From an uncultured bacterium (GTDB lineage Bacteria > Chloroflexota > Anaerolineae > J036 > Brachytrichaceae): a stretch of 45,841 nt of DNA. Below are positions 26,741 to 35,207 of the stretch, in pieces. The notes under the pieces were generated by a model. The model was not told the origin of the DNA. It did not search any database and saw only the letters and a list, made by a program, of their open reading frames with translations. Location of the stretch: contig CAIQQO010000269.1 in the NCBI GenBank assembly GCA_903873965.1, forward strand, positions 1 to 45,841, written 5' to 3'. How positions within the stretch are numbered: position 1 is the first letter of the stretch; each line of letters opens with the position of its first letter. Both the position numbers and the translations under genes were made by a program.

Positions 26741-28171
26741 TCAATTGGATGAAGCCGGCTCAGCAACAAGGTAATTCGGCTCTTCGGATTCAGTCTGCTT
26801 CAGGCTGTTAATCTTCGCCCGGAAGCGCCACCACATCAGCACAGCCATGATCGGACCAGTGACAGCCCAACCCAGCGATGTAGACACCAACCCACCGCCA
26901 AAGGTATAGAGCAACAACGTACCCATTCCGACACTGACCCATACACCCACGCTGAAAACCAACATGGGTGTGCGCGTATCACCACTGCCACGCAAACCAC
27001 CCGCCTGCACAAACGTAATCGCCAACGCCGGCATGGTGAGTGAGATAACGCGCAATCCGGATATACCGGCGTCGATCACCGCGGCGTCACCGGTAAAGAG
27101 CATCATCAACTGCGGTGCAAAGATGATGATCAATGCGCCCATCGATCCCATCCAAAGCACGGCCCACTGCGTCGCTATTTTTACTGCTGTGGCGCCGTCT
27201 GCAATACGCCTCGCGCCCACGCTCTGACCCATCAATGCCGTTCCGGCAATCGCGAAGCCGATGCCCGGCAGAAATGACAGCGACAACGCCGTGAACAAGA
27301 TGCGATTGGCCGCAAACACCGTTGTACCCAGATGCCCTATGACGATGGTCCCGACAAAGAACGCAGCGGCGGTGATCACTTGCTCAATCGCTGCTGGTAT
27401 GCCGATCGTCAAAATGTTTTTTGCCACGGACAGATCAGGAAGCCAGCCGCCCCGCCCGCGTATGGTAATTCCAGCGCGGTTGCGGCCTTTCCACAAAACG
27501 ATGATCAAGATGATCAAGGCGAGTCCGCGCGCCATGAAGGAGGCCCACGCGCTCCCGACTGCACCCATGTCTGGCAAACCCCATTGCCCATAGATCAAAC
27601 CATAGGCCAGTGGCACATTGACCACATTGGCGATGGTCGTGATGATCAAGGGCGTACGTGAATCACCCGCCCCACGCAATACGCCGCCGCCGATAAACAA
27701 CCCAGTCAGCACAACAGCCGTGCCCATCGTCACCTGCATATAACGCGTGCCAATATCGGCAGCTGCGGGCTCTAGCCCAAACATGCCGATGACCAGACCG
27801 GGGATGAGAAAACCTCCGATTGCCAACGGCAACGACAGGATCACGCTCCACAGCAACGACTGTCGCGCCAGCATACTGGCGCGGGTTAAGTTGCGCGCGC
27901 CAATCGCCTGCGCCACCAGCACCGACGCGCCAATGGACAAAGCCGCCAGCGCCGAAAGCAGAATCTGCATCACCTGCACCGCGCTCCCGACCCCAGCCAA
28001 TGCAACGGCGCTCAGAGCCAGATGCGACACAAGGATCGTGTCGACAATGCCCAGCATCGTCTCGAGTCCATTCTCTGCAATGATGGGCCACGCCAGACTG
28101 AACACGCGCCGACGCATCGCCGAGACTCCCATCACCGTGGGCAAACCTATTCCTTCATCAATCATTTCCAC
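26741..28171 (-). CDS. MATE family efflux transporter
   Basis: This is a 476-residue, 12-helix multidrug and toxin extrusion transporter with two homologous halves. Typical sequences include the N-terminal FSLAWPIIAEN, LFIGGGVLRGAGDSRTP in the first half and VQAGGLRGSGDTRTP in the second. It would export cationic compounds using Na+ or H+. GTG 28171 is used as the start; an ATG two codons later is equally possible. Confidence 0.93.
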   Translation of the reverse strand: MEMIDEGIGLPTVMGVSAMRRRVFSLAWPIIAENGLETMLGIVDTILVSHLALSAVALAGVGSAVQVMQILLSALAALSIGASVLVAQAIGARNLTRASMLARQSLLWSVILSLPLAIGGFLIPGLVIGMFGLEPAAADIGTRYMQVTMGTAVVLTGLFIGGGVLRGAGDSRTPLIITTIANVVNVPLAYGLIYGQWGLPDMGAVGSAWASFMARGLALIILIIVLWKGRNRAGITIRGRGGWLPDLSVAKNILTIGIPAAIEQVITAAAFFVGTIVIGHLGTTVFAANRILFTALSLSFLPGIGFAIAGTALMGQSVGARRIADGATAVKIATQWAVLWMGSMGALIIIFAPQLMMLFTGDAAVIDAGISGLRVISLTMPALAITFVQAGGLRGSGDTRTPMLVFSVGVWVSVGMGTLLLYTFGGGLVSTSLGWAVTGPIMAVLMWWRFRAKINSLKQTESEEPNYLVAEPASSN

Positions 28172-28347
28172 GCATCACTTCCCGATAACAACGCAGCTAT
28201 ATAAGATATGCCCATTGTTGCATTAGGTCATTGAACTTACCGAACTTGCCCATCATATCGCAATGACCATCGCGACGGCGCAAGATTCAGCATATTGCCG
28301 ATACTGGGCGATAATCGCATCACATTCTTGATTGAGGAGACCCAGTG

Positions 28348-29808
28348 ATGTCCCGGCCAATCCACATTCATCCGCTCAACCCCAAGCTCTTTGAGTACCA
28401 CGACCGCCCGCTGGTGCTGATTACGGCATCGGAGCATTACGGTGCAGTCATCAACCGCCCGTTCAACATCGAGCGCTACCTGCATGAGGCAGCCGAGAAG
28501 CGCATGACGCTGTCGCGCTTGTTCTTGCTCTTCCGCGAAATGCAAAGCGCGCGCAATCCCAACTCTACGTGCAAGCCCGACTCATCGGACTACGTTACAC
28601 CTTTCGTCCGCAGCGGCCCCGGCCGCGCCACGGATGGCGAATTGAAATTCGACCTTGACCGTTGGAACCCCGAGTATTTTGCGCGACTGCATCGTTTTCT
28701 CAGCCTGGCCTCGGAACTCGGTATCGTGGTCGAGGTCACCCTCTTCAGCAACACATATGCTGACAGTGTGTGGGCGCTCAATCCGATGAACGATCAGAAC
28801 AACATCAATGCCATGCCGGTCATCCCATGGCCCGATTACATCACGCGCCGGCATACGCCTTTCGTCGAACGGCAGATGGCTTTCGTGCGCAAGATCGTTG
28901 CGGAAGTGAACGCTTACGATAACTTCTTCTTCGAGATATGCAATGAACCGGGCGGCGCAGCGCCAGTTGCAGGCAGCGCGTCCCCCGCAGAGGTCGATGA
29001 ATGGCAGCTGGCCATCGCATCGCAAATTCGAGCGTTGGAAGCCAACCTGCCCAACCAGCACATGGTGGTCGGCCAGGAAGCCTTTACATATGTGCCGTGG
29101 GAGCAATCATCGACGCGCTCGTTTAGAAACCTGCCGCTCGATATCGTGAATATGCACCCGCTGCCTAACACCACCTATGAAGGCGTTGCTTATCATTTGG
29201 GTGAGTTCATGTCGAAGCAGTTGCGCATCAGGGCATTGCGCGATTACCTTCTTGCTACAGCCAGTGAACCCCATCCGGTCAACATGGACGAGGACAACAT
29301 CGCCAGCCAGTTCATGGACCCGGAAGGTTGGACCATCCACCGCAAACGCGCCTGGGTGACGGTGCTGTCGGGCGGACACTACGACGTGATCGACTTCTCG
29401 GTAAACAAGTACGTCGAAGCCGGCAACCCGGGCGCACAACGCCACATTCGACTGTGGATGAAACACCTGTCGGAGTACGCGCACAGTTTGGATCTGACGC
29501 AATCACACCCATTGACCGGGGTTGTGACGGCGCATCCCGATCACACACTCGATGTCGTTTTTGGCGTCGCGGGCAGCGATTACTCCATCTACATGGCCGA
29601 TGAGCGCGAGATCGATTCCGACGATCCGCCCGGTGGAACCATCATGGGAACGCTTCACCTCAACCTGCCCGAAGGCGACTATCAGATGGCGTGCTACTCT
29701 CCGGCAAGCGGCGCATACTCACCCTGGCTGCCTCTCGCCGGTGGCACTGACACCCCCATCCAACTTCCTGCATTCACACACGATTGCGTAGTGCGCGTGC
29801 GAAAATAA
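28348..29808 (+). CDS. GH5-like (clan GH-A) glycoside hydrolase
   Basis: This is a 486-residue TIM-barrel protein with a C-terminal beta domain (about 395-486). It resembles clan-A glycosidases: FEICNEP gives the strand-4 acid/base pair N199-E200, and VVEVTLFS, NMHPLP and a late acidic segment follow. The strand-7 nucleophile is not certain; E315 in NMDEDN is the best candidate. There is no signal peptide. I start at ATG 28348, 7 bases after GAGGAGA; a GTG lies immediately before it. It may be a distant or unassigned family member. Confidence 0.72.
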   Translation: MSRPIHIHPLNPKLFEYHDRPLVLITASEHYGAVINRPFNIERYLHEAAEKRMTLSRLFLLFREMQSARNPNSTCKPDSSDYVTPFVRSGPGRATDGELKFDLDRWNPEYFARLHRFLSLASELGIVVEVTLFSNTYADSVWALNPMNDQNNINAMPVIPWPDYITRRHTPFVERQMAFVRKIVAEVNAYDNFFFEICNEPGGAAPVAGSASPAEVDEWQLAIASQIRALEANLPNQHMVVGQEAFTYVPWEQSSTRSFRNLPLDIVNMHPLPNTTYEGVAYHLGEFMSKQLRIRALRDYLLATASEPHPVNMDEDNIASQFMDPEGWTIHRKRAWVTVLSGGHYDVIDFSVNKYVEAGNPGAQRHIRLWMKHLSEYAHSLDLTQSHPLTGVVTAHPDHTLDVVFGVAGSDYSIYMADEREIDSDDPPGGTIMGTLHLNLPEGDYQMACYSPASGAYSPWLPLAGGTDTPIQLPAFTHDCVVRVRK

Positions 29809-29831
29809 AACGCGCTCAATCATGGTGGCGT

Positions 29832-29862
29832 ATTCGCCCGGTTATGTTGTCACCGGGCGAAT
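29832..29862. terminator. Strong hairpin between convergent genes
   Basis: ATTCGCCCGGT (29832-29842) pairs perfectly with ACCGGGCGAAT (29852-29862) over a 9-base loop. ATGGT/ACCAT at 29822/29866 can extend it with a bulge. It sits between the GH5-like (+) and VOC (-) stops, as a bidirectional terminator would, though T-tracts are short. Confidence 0.55.
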
Positions 29863-29890
29863 GCAACCATAATTCCTGGCAGGATCGCGA

Positions 29891-30400
29891 CTACCCAATC
29901 ACCTTGCCAATCGGCATCGCACGGCCATCGGTGCCGGCGACGGCGCGCATCAGTTCGATCGTGAAGCCGATCTTGTCAGCGGTATCGAAGTAGAAGTAAG
30001 CAGTGCCGGGGCGCGAACCTGCGCCACTCATATCGACCCCGACGCCATTTTCGGCCAGATGATCGATGATGGGCTTCTCATCAAACGTATTAAAGCGAAT
30101 GTGATGGATGCCCTCGCCATGCTGATCCAGATAGTCCTGCCATACGCTTGGGCCAATCGCCGGTTCGATCAGTTCAAGCTCCACTGTGCCGAGATCGGCA
30201 AACGCCAACCGTCCAGTGAACTTGCCTTCCTCGCCGTGATAGTTCTTCCACATATCGTCGCGGCCTTCGGGCGGGAAATCAATCACGCGGATCGGGCCCA
30301 TGCCAAAAATCTTGATCAGGTTCTGGATTTTTGTATCCAGATCCTTCACGATCACGCCCACTTGTATACACTTCTTAAAAGCACCTTCGGGTAAAGCCAT
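29891..30400 (-). CDS. VOC superfamily (glyoxalase-like) protein
   Basis: This is a 169-residue vicinal oxygen chelate protein with two beta-alpha-beta-beta-beta modules (about 10-85 and 95-155), similar to methylmalonyl-CoA epimerase-like or glyoxalase proteins. Metal-type residues include E76, H98/H99 in GIHHIRF and E146 in IELMR. The usual first-strand His position reads Q13 (IQVGVIV), so one ligand is non-standard. It is a single gene. The function is not resolved. Confidence 0.8.
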   Translation of the reverse strand: MALPEGAFKKCIQVGVIVKDLDTKIQNLIKIFGMGPIRVIDFPPEGRDDMWKNYHGEEGKFTGRLAFADLGTVELELIEPAIGPSVWQDYLDQHGEGIHHIRFNTFDEKPIIDHLAENGVGVDMSGAGSRPGTAYFYFDTADKIGFTIELMRAVAGTDGRAMPIGKVIG

Positions 30401-30478
30401 TATTCATTTCCTCCGAAATCAATCTTGATGCGAAGCAATTCGCTATAGGTTCGCGCTGCAGTCAGCCTGCAGCGGTCA

Positions 30479-31195
30479 TCACAATTCCAGATTCTCTTTC
30501 ACACGCGCCAACACCTGATCCATCATAGCCGCAGTCAGCAATCCGGTCTGGGTGTTGCGCTGGCTAGGATGATACGACGAGATGAGGTGATAACGCCCTA
30601 TCTGATAGGCCACATTATGGCCAAATACAGGTCGCGCGCCCATCACAGTCTGCCCTGCATCGCTTAACGCCCGAATCGCGGCGTCGAAGGCGATTTTGCC
30701 TAAGGCAAGCACGACGCGCACCTGCGTCAGCAGGCGCAAGTCAGCATCAAGATACGGCCGGCAGGCGGCAAACTCCTCGGGCAACGGCTTGTTGTCGGGC
30801 GGCGCACACCGGACGGCAGCTGACAGATAGGCGTCGGTCATGTGCAACCCATCGTCACGCGACACCGATGTGGGCTGGCTGGCAAAACCGGCGCGATGAA
30901 GCGCAGCATAAAGAAAATCGCCAGAGCGGTCGCCGGTAAATACGCGCCCAGTACGATTACCACCATGCGCAGCCGGTGCAAGCCCCACAATCCACACACG
31001 CGCCAAGGGATCGCCCCAGCCCGGGATGGGTCTGCCCCAATAAGCCTGGTCGAGAAATGCGCGGCGCTTCACGCGCGCGACTTCTTCGCGATACGTCACC
31101 AATCGCTCGCACAACCGGCAATCCACAATGATGCTATTGAGTTCAACGAGCGTGGAAGGCGTCTCGCTGGTGGGGCATATCGGTGCGCTACTCAT
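30479..31195 (-). CDS. Family 5 uracil-DNA glycosylase (UdgB type)
   Basis: This DNA-repair glycosylase (238 residues) removes uracil and some damaged bases. It has four Cys for a [4Fe-4S] cluster (C26, C29, C130, C145), the family-5 motif GLAPAAHGG (71-79) in which the usual catalytic Asp is absent, and the C-terminal SYHPS (H209). Its 5' end overlaps the ECF ATPase gene by 8 bases, so it is probably transcribed from the same LexA-box-containing promoter region and could be damage-inducible (inference). Confidence 0.93.
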   Translation of the reverse strand: MSSAPICPTSETPSTLVELNSIIVDCRLCERLVTYREEVARVKRRAFLDQAYWGRPIPGWGDPLARVWIVGLAPAAHGGNRTGRVFTGDRSGDFLYAALHRAGFASQPTSVSRDDGLHMTDAYLSAAVRCAPPDNKPLPEEFAACRPYLDADLRLLTQVRVVLALGKIAFDAAIRALSDAGQTVMGARPVFGHNVAYQIGRYHLISSYHPSQRNTQTGLLTAAMMDQVLARVKENLEL

Positions 31196-32810
31196 GCGCC
31201 GATTCTACAGCCACATCGGCAATCGTAAGCCAGCCCATGCCCGGAAAAACCTGTGATATCTGCGGCTCAAAGATGGGTGAACCGGCCAGCACGTCATGCG
31301 GCAAGCCGTCGGCACTCACTTGCCCATCGGTCAGCATGATCACACGGTCGGCGCACTCGGCCACATATTCGACGTCATGCGTGATTAACAGTACGCCGGC
31401 GCCCCGTTGCTTCCACCCATGCAGGATGTCAGTCAAAGCGCGCTTCGATCCATAATCCAGCCCACGTGTCGGTTCATCAAGCAGTACCAGCCCGGGCTCC
31501 GTCACCGTCACCGCACCAATCGCCACACGTTCACGCTCACCCACGCTCAAATCGCGCGGATATGCTGATGCGTGGCGCCCCAGCCCAAGTTGATTCAAAA
31601 AGTGGGCGATATCTTTTGCGCCCTGCATTTTGTGATTGGCAAGGGTGATTTCCAACTCCTCCGTAACGGTGTCCGCGAACAAAAGGGCGTTCGGGTTTTG
31701 CGGTAGGTAGGCCACGGCTCGGCAAATATCGGCAGTGTCCTGACCCATCACCGACTCACCGCGCACGCTGATGGTGCCGCTTGTCGGTTTGATCAATCCC
31801 GCGATCGACTTGAGCAAGGTGCTCTTGCCCGCGCCGTTGCTGCCCATCAAGGCAACGATCTCGCCCGGATAAACCGACATATTGACATCATGCAGCACTG
31901 CTTTCTCACCATAGTGCGCCGAAAGGCCTGCAATTGCCAGGATGGGCTCCTGCCCATGAATCACAGGTGATGCGCCCCGTCCCTGCGGAAGCGCTACGAA
32001 CTGCGCAGTCATGCACTCATGCGCCTGCGCCACCGTCAAAGGTAGTGGCGTCAATCCCAGTTTTTGTCCCAACGCCACGACCGGTGGCACCAGCGTTGTC
32101 TGCGCCAGCACTTCTGCCGGCAACCCGGTCACGACATGCCCAGCCGTGACCAGCACTGCCTGTGTGATCCATCCCAGCACGCGTTCAATTCGATGTTCAG
32201 CCAGAACGATAGTTAAACCATCCTCACGATTCAACCGCGCCAGAATGTCCATGACTTCATTGGCAGCGATAGGATCAAGTTGCGAAGTTGGTTCGTCCAG
32301 CACCAGGATGGACGGCTTGAGTACCAGGGCAGCACTGATTGCCACGCGCTGTTGTTCTCCTCCAGACAAAGTATTGATCTGGCGGTGGCGCAGGTGTTCT
32401 ATTCCCATACGTTTTAGCGCATCATCTACGCGCCGGTGCATTTCGGGGCGCGATATGGCACTATTCTCAAGCGCAAAGGCGATTTCATCCTCGACCCGAT
32501 CGAGCACAAACTGCGACTCCGGATCCTGAAATACCATCCCTACGTGCAAGGCCATTTGCGATGGCCCGACTTTGACCGGATTGAGTCCATCAACCGTGAT
32601 GGCGCCCGCTATGCGGCCGCCCGAAAAGTGCGGAACAAGTCCATTCAGGCAACGCAACAGCGTCGACTTGCCAGACCCGGATTCACCAATGACGAGCACA
32701 AACGCCCCTTGTGCTATCTCAAAAGTGACATCGCGCAACGCCGGATGCGCCTCGGTCGTGACCGCATTCGGATAAGCATAAGAAAGCGACGTAAAAGTGA
32801 TCTGGCTCAA
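31188..32810 (-). CDS. Fused double ATP-binding subunit of an ECF-type ABC transporter
   Basis: This is a 540-residue protein with two ABC ATPase domains in tandem, like fused EcfA/EcfA' (CbiO-type) subunits. The first has Walker A GESGSGKST (42-50), LSGGEQQRV and VLDEPTS. The second has GSNGAGKST (about 323), a variant signature LSVGERERV and LLDEPTRG. No EcfT or substrate-binding S subunit is in the window, so the vitamin or metal carried is unknown. The start is TTG (32810), with an AGAGGG site. The gene leads a unit with udgB and faces the FtsK-like gene across the two LexA boxes. Confidence 0.88.
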   Translation of the reverse strand: MSQITFTSLSYAYPNAVTTEAHPALRDVTFEIAQGAFVLVIGESGSGKSTLLRCLNGLVPHFSGGRIAGAITVDGLNPVKVGPSQMALHVGMVFQDPESQFVLDRVEDEIAFALENSAISRPEMHRRVDDALKRMGIEHLRHRQINTLSGGEQQRVAISAALVLKPSILVLDEPTSQLDPIAANEVMDILARLNREDGLTIVLAEHRIERVLGWITQAVLVTAGHVVTGLPAEVLAQTTLVPPVVALGQKLGLTPLPLTVAQAHECMTAQFVALPQGRGASPVIHGQEPILAIAGLSAHYGEKAVLHDVNMSVYPGEIVALMGSNGAGKSTLLKSIAGLIKPTSGTISVRGESVMGQDTADICRAVAYLPQNPNALLFADTVTEELEITLANHKMQGAKDIAHFLNQLGLGRHASAYPRDLSVGERERVAIGAVTVTEPGLVLLDEPTRGLDYGSKRALTDILHGWKQRGAGVLLITHDVEYVAECADRVIMLTDGQVSADGLPHDVLAGSPIFEPQISQVFPGMGWLTIADVAVESAHE

Positions 32811-32825
32811 TATTCAAATTCCCTC

Positions 32826-32878
32826 TTGACATTCAGAACGTGTGTTCTATACTATCAACACAGAACGCGTGTTCTCAA
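32826..32878. promoter_or_regulatory. Divergent overlapping promoters with two LexA (SOS) boxes
   Basis: The plus-strand promoter is TTGACA (32826-32831), a 16-base spacer and TATACT (32848-32853). A minus-strand promoter is TTGAGA (32873-32878), an 18-base spacer and TAGTAT (32849-32854). AGAACGTGTGTTCT (32835-32848) occupies the plus spacer. AGAACGCGTGTTCT (32862-32875) lies in the minus promoter and over the predicted plus start site. Both match the Gram-positive LexA form GAAC-RNRY-GTTC, and the centres are 27 bases apart. A damage-controlled bidirectional switch is inferred; lexA itself is not in the window. Confidence 0.8.
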
Positions 32879-32974
32879 GAAATAACGAAACGATCCAATA
32901 GCTTGAGTGTACCAATCAATCGGTCTAGCGGTATTGTCGTCAACCATTGATAGGTCAAGGTAAAGCATAAAGTG

Positions 32975-33943
32975 ATGTACTCGAAATTATCTCGCACTGC
33001 AGATCGCATCGAAGCCGTATTGCGCGAACGTCGTGCGCCGGCGACGGTTGTTGGCGGCAAGGTCATGCCCGGCTTCGTTGAGATGTTATTGCGACCATCG
33101 CCGGGTACCAAGGTCAATCAAGTGAAAGCCTTGCAGGCCGATATCGCACTTGCCGTGGGCAACAGCAACGTGCGCATCTCACAGAGCGGAACCCATCTGG
33201 CCATCCAGATTGCGCGTGAAAAGCGCGAACCGGTGCGCCTTTCCAGCCTGATGGGGCAGTTGACCGACATACCGCGTTATACAGCCGTGCTAGGGCTTTC
33301 AGAAGATGGCGCGCCATTACTGGCCCGACTGTCATCCCCCGATGTCGGGCATCTGTTGATCGCCGGCACCACGGGTTCTGGAAAGACATCACTGGCGCAT
33401 AGCATTCTGCTCAGCCTGTGCGACCGGCACCGCCCGCGTGAATTAGGTTTGATTGTGCTTGATCCAAAAAATCGCGAACAGGATGACTTCAGCAAGGCTG
33501 TCGCAAAGCATCTATTGATGCCAATCGCCCGTACGCGCGAGGAAGTGATCGGCGCCGTGAACAAGGTGGTGGATGCGATGGAGAAACGCTCGACTGATGT
33601 AGAACCATTACCTCGCATCGTGGTTTATGCCGACGAACTCGCCGACCTTTGCCAGACTGGCGGCGACGCAGTCATTGAAGCCTTTACGCGCATTGCACAG
33701 CGCGGCAGGGAACCAGGAATTCACCTGCTGGCCTGCACACAAAAACCATCGGCAAAGGCAATCGGATCACTGCTGAAAGCCAACCTGCCATTGCGGCTGG
33801 TCGGGCGCGTGGTATCAGCCGAAGATGCGCGCATGGCTGCTGGTGTAGCCGGGTGTGGCGCAGAGAAGCTCAATGGATGTGGTGACTTCATCGCCATCAC
33901 CGGGACAAAATCAATTCGCTTTCAGGCCGCTCTTCCGATATAG
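32975..33943 (+). CDS. Stand-alone FtsK/SpoIIIE-type DNA motor protein
   Basis: This is a 322-residue soluble protein containing only the FtsK alpha/beta motor. It has an N-terminal alpha-like domain (about 8-90), Walker A GTTGSGKT (131-138), the Walker B strand IVVYADE (215-221) and a late QRGREPGIHLLACTQKPS arginine-finger-like region. It lacks the membrane anchor, proline/glutamine linker and gamma domain of chromosomal FtsK, so it is not the division translocase. Motors of this form occur in mobile elements and in DNA-processing roles. It lies behind two LexA boxes, so SOS induction is inferred. A GTG lies one codon before the ATG. It is followed after 64 bases by a small membrane protein gene. 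Confidence 0.85.
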   Translation: MYSKLSRTADRIEAVLRERRAPATVVGGKVMPGFVEMLLRPSPGTKVNQVKALQADIALAVGNSNVRISQSGTHLAIQIAREKREPVRLSSLMGQLTDIPRYTAVLGLSEDGAPLLARLSSPDVGHLLIAGTTGSGKTSLAHSILLSLCDRHRPRELGLIVLDPKNREQDDFSKAVAKHLLMPIARTREEVIGAVNKVVDAMEKRSTDVEPLPRIVVYADELADLCQTGGDAVIEAFTRIAQRGREPGIHLLACTQKPSAKAIGSLLKANLPLRLVGRVVSAEDARMAAGVAGCGAEKLNGCGDFIAITGTKSIRFQAALPI

Positions 33944-34007
33944 CCTGCCAGGGCAAAGCTTAGTCAGTTTATCGACTCCAGCAATGGAGCGTTATAGAAG
34001 GAGAAAA

Positions 34008-34538
34008 ATGGACAAGATTATACGTGCGTTTACCATCAGTATTGTTGTGTTTGCAATCATCTTTGCCTACTTTGTCAGTACACGCATCGACCAGACAACC
34101 GTATCCGTCATCAGCGGAGCCATGATCGGCATCATTACAGCGGCGCCACTCGCCATCATCATGACACTTGTCGTCGCGCGCAGACGCGAAGACCCTTACA
34201 CATCGAGCTATGAACGCCAGACGCGCAGCAGTGTCCCTTTGCCACAAAATCCACCTCAATATTGGATGACGCCACAGCAATATGGCGCTGCGAACAACAA
34301 TGGGTATGGTCAATCACCGGCACTGGTGGCGCCGTCACAATGGCAGATGAATTCTGAAGCAGCCGGGGCGACACGTGGGGCATCTCCTGCGTCAGCGCAA
34401 ATGGCGAACTCTCGTCGCAGATTTTATGTCATTGGTGAAGACGGCCAACCCAAGATGGTTGATCAAGACATATCAGAGCAAGATGATGCTAACGGGATGT
34501 TTGTGATGGGCGGAGCAGATTCTGGAGCCGCGTTTTAA
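34008..34538 (+). CDS. Small two-helix membrane protein with low-complexity tail
   Basis: This is a 176-residue protein with two predicted membrane helices (about 7-24 and 32-57), then a long hydrophilic tail rich in Gln, Asn, Pro, Ser and Ala (about 60-140). The C terminus contains FYVIGEDGQPKMV and an acidic stretch. I recognise no family. The ATG follows AGGAG by 5 bases; the same frame is open further upstream. It lies 64 bases after the FtsK-type motor gene on the same strand and may be its membrane partner. Its last 50 bases overlap the end of the opposite-strand crtYd gene. Confidence 0.7.
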   Translation: MDKIIRAFTISIVVFAIIFAYFVSTRIDQTTVSVISGAMIGIITAAPLAIIMTLVVARRREDPYTSSYERQTRSSVPLPQNPPQYWMTPQQYGAANNNGYGQSPALVAPSQWQMNSEAAGATRGASPASAQMANSRRRFYVIGEDGQPKMVDQDISEQDDANGMFVMGGADSGAAF

Positions 34539-34878
34539 GTTTCACCATTTCGCCGGGTGAGCGTTTATCAGTCAACAGTACGATACCCTGTGCGCTCACC
34601 CACGATGTGATGATAAAGAAGACAATCTCTTCAATTGGCACGCCGCCAATCTTCACGCCGGTACTGTTCTCCTCGCTGATCGACCACGTCCCTTCTTTCA
34701 ACGCCACCCGATCCTTAATCGATAGGTAGATAGCGATGGGCAATGCCGCAATCGGTATCACTTTCCACTTCGACTTCAAAATGTGCGGCGCAAAAATCCA
34801 CTGTCCGATGATCACCGGCAGAAACCACACCAGCTCCAGAAACAGATACTTAAACTTTTTCACTTTCGATCCAGCCAA
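34489..34878 (-). CDS. crtYd: Lycopene cyclase domain protein, CrtYd half
   Basis: This is a 129-residue membrane protein with about three hydrophobic helices and the VPIEEIVFF motif of CarR/CrtYc-CrtYd-type heterodimeric lycopene cyclases, which convert lycopene to beta- or other cyclic carotenoids. The C-terminal tail is charged. It overlaps crtYc by 19 bases on the same strand, supporting co-translation as the second half of one enzyme. It overlaps the small membrane-protein gene tail-to-tail by 50 bases. Confidence 0.83.
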   Translation of the reverse strand: MAGSKVKKFKYLFLELVWFLPVIIGQWIFAPHILKSKWKVIPIAALPIAIYLSIKDRVALKEGTWSISEENSTGVKIGGVPIEEIVFFIITSWVSAQGIVLLTDKRSPGEMVKLKTRLQNLLRPSQTSR

Positions 34879-35174
34879 CGCAACAGCAAAACGGTGATGA
34901 AGCCCACGCCCAGCGATTGCAGCACAAAAAACATGTACTCCTCAAGCGGCACGTAACCAAGAATGACATTCCATACCTTGGAGGGATCATAGCGCCACAC
35001 ACCGCTGGCAACCAGATAGTTGTCCCACGGCGTTGTCCATATGACTGCGGCCACAGGCAACAGCACTAATCCCAGCAGTTCGCGCTTGTTGAGGCGCGGC
35101 AATGTCAAAACAGCGCCTATGACGACGATAGGTAAGACAAACAGGAGTAGAAATCGTGAGTACTTCATGGTCAT
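34860..35174 (-). CDS. crtYc: Lycopene cyclase domain protein, CrtYc half
   Basis: This is a 104-residue three-helix membrane protein, the first half of the split lycopene cyclase. It shows PWDNYL (about 49-54) and VPLEEYMFF, the conserved acidic motifs of the family. It lies 33 bases downstream of crtI on the same strand and overlaps crtYd. An ATG two codons in is an alternative start. Confidence 0.83.
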   Translation of the reverse strand: MTMKYSRFLLLFVLPIVVIGAVLTLPRLNKRELLGLVLLPVAAVIWTTPWDNYLVASGVWRYDPSKVWNVILGYVPLEEYMFFVLQSLGVGFITVLLLRWLDRK

Positions 35175-35207
35175 TACTAAGTTATGGTGATGTAGCAGGT
35201 CACGAAC

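Noticed and set aside
32975..34538. FtsK motor as part of a conjugative or prophage element
   Set aside because: No relaxase, integrase, replication or phage structural gene is near, so a mobile-element origin is not supported; kept as an open question in the LexA finding.
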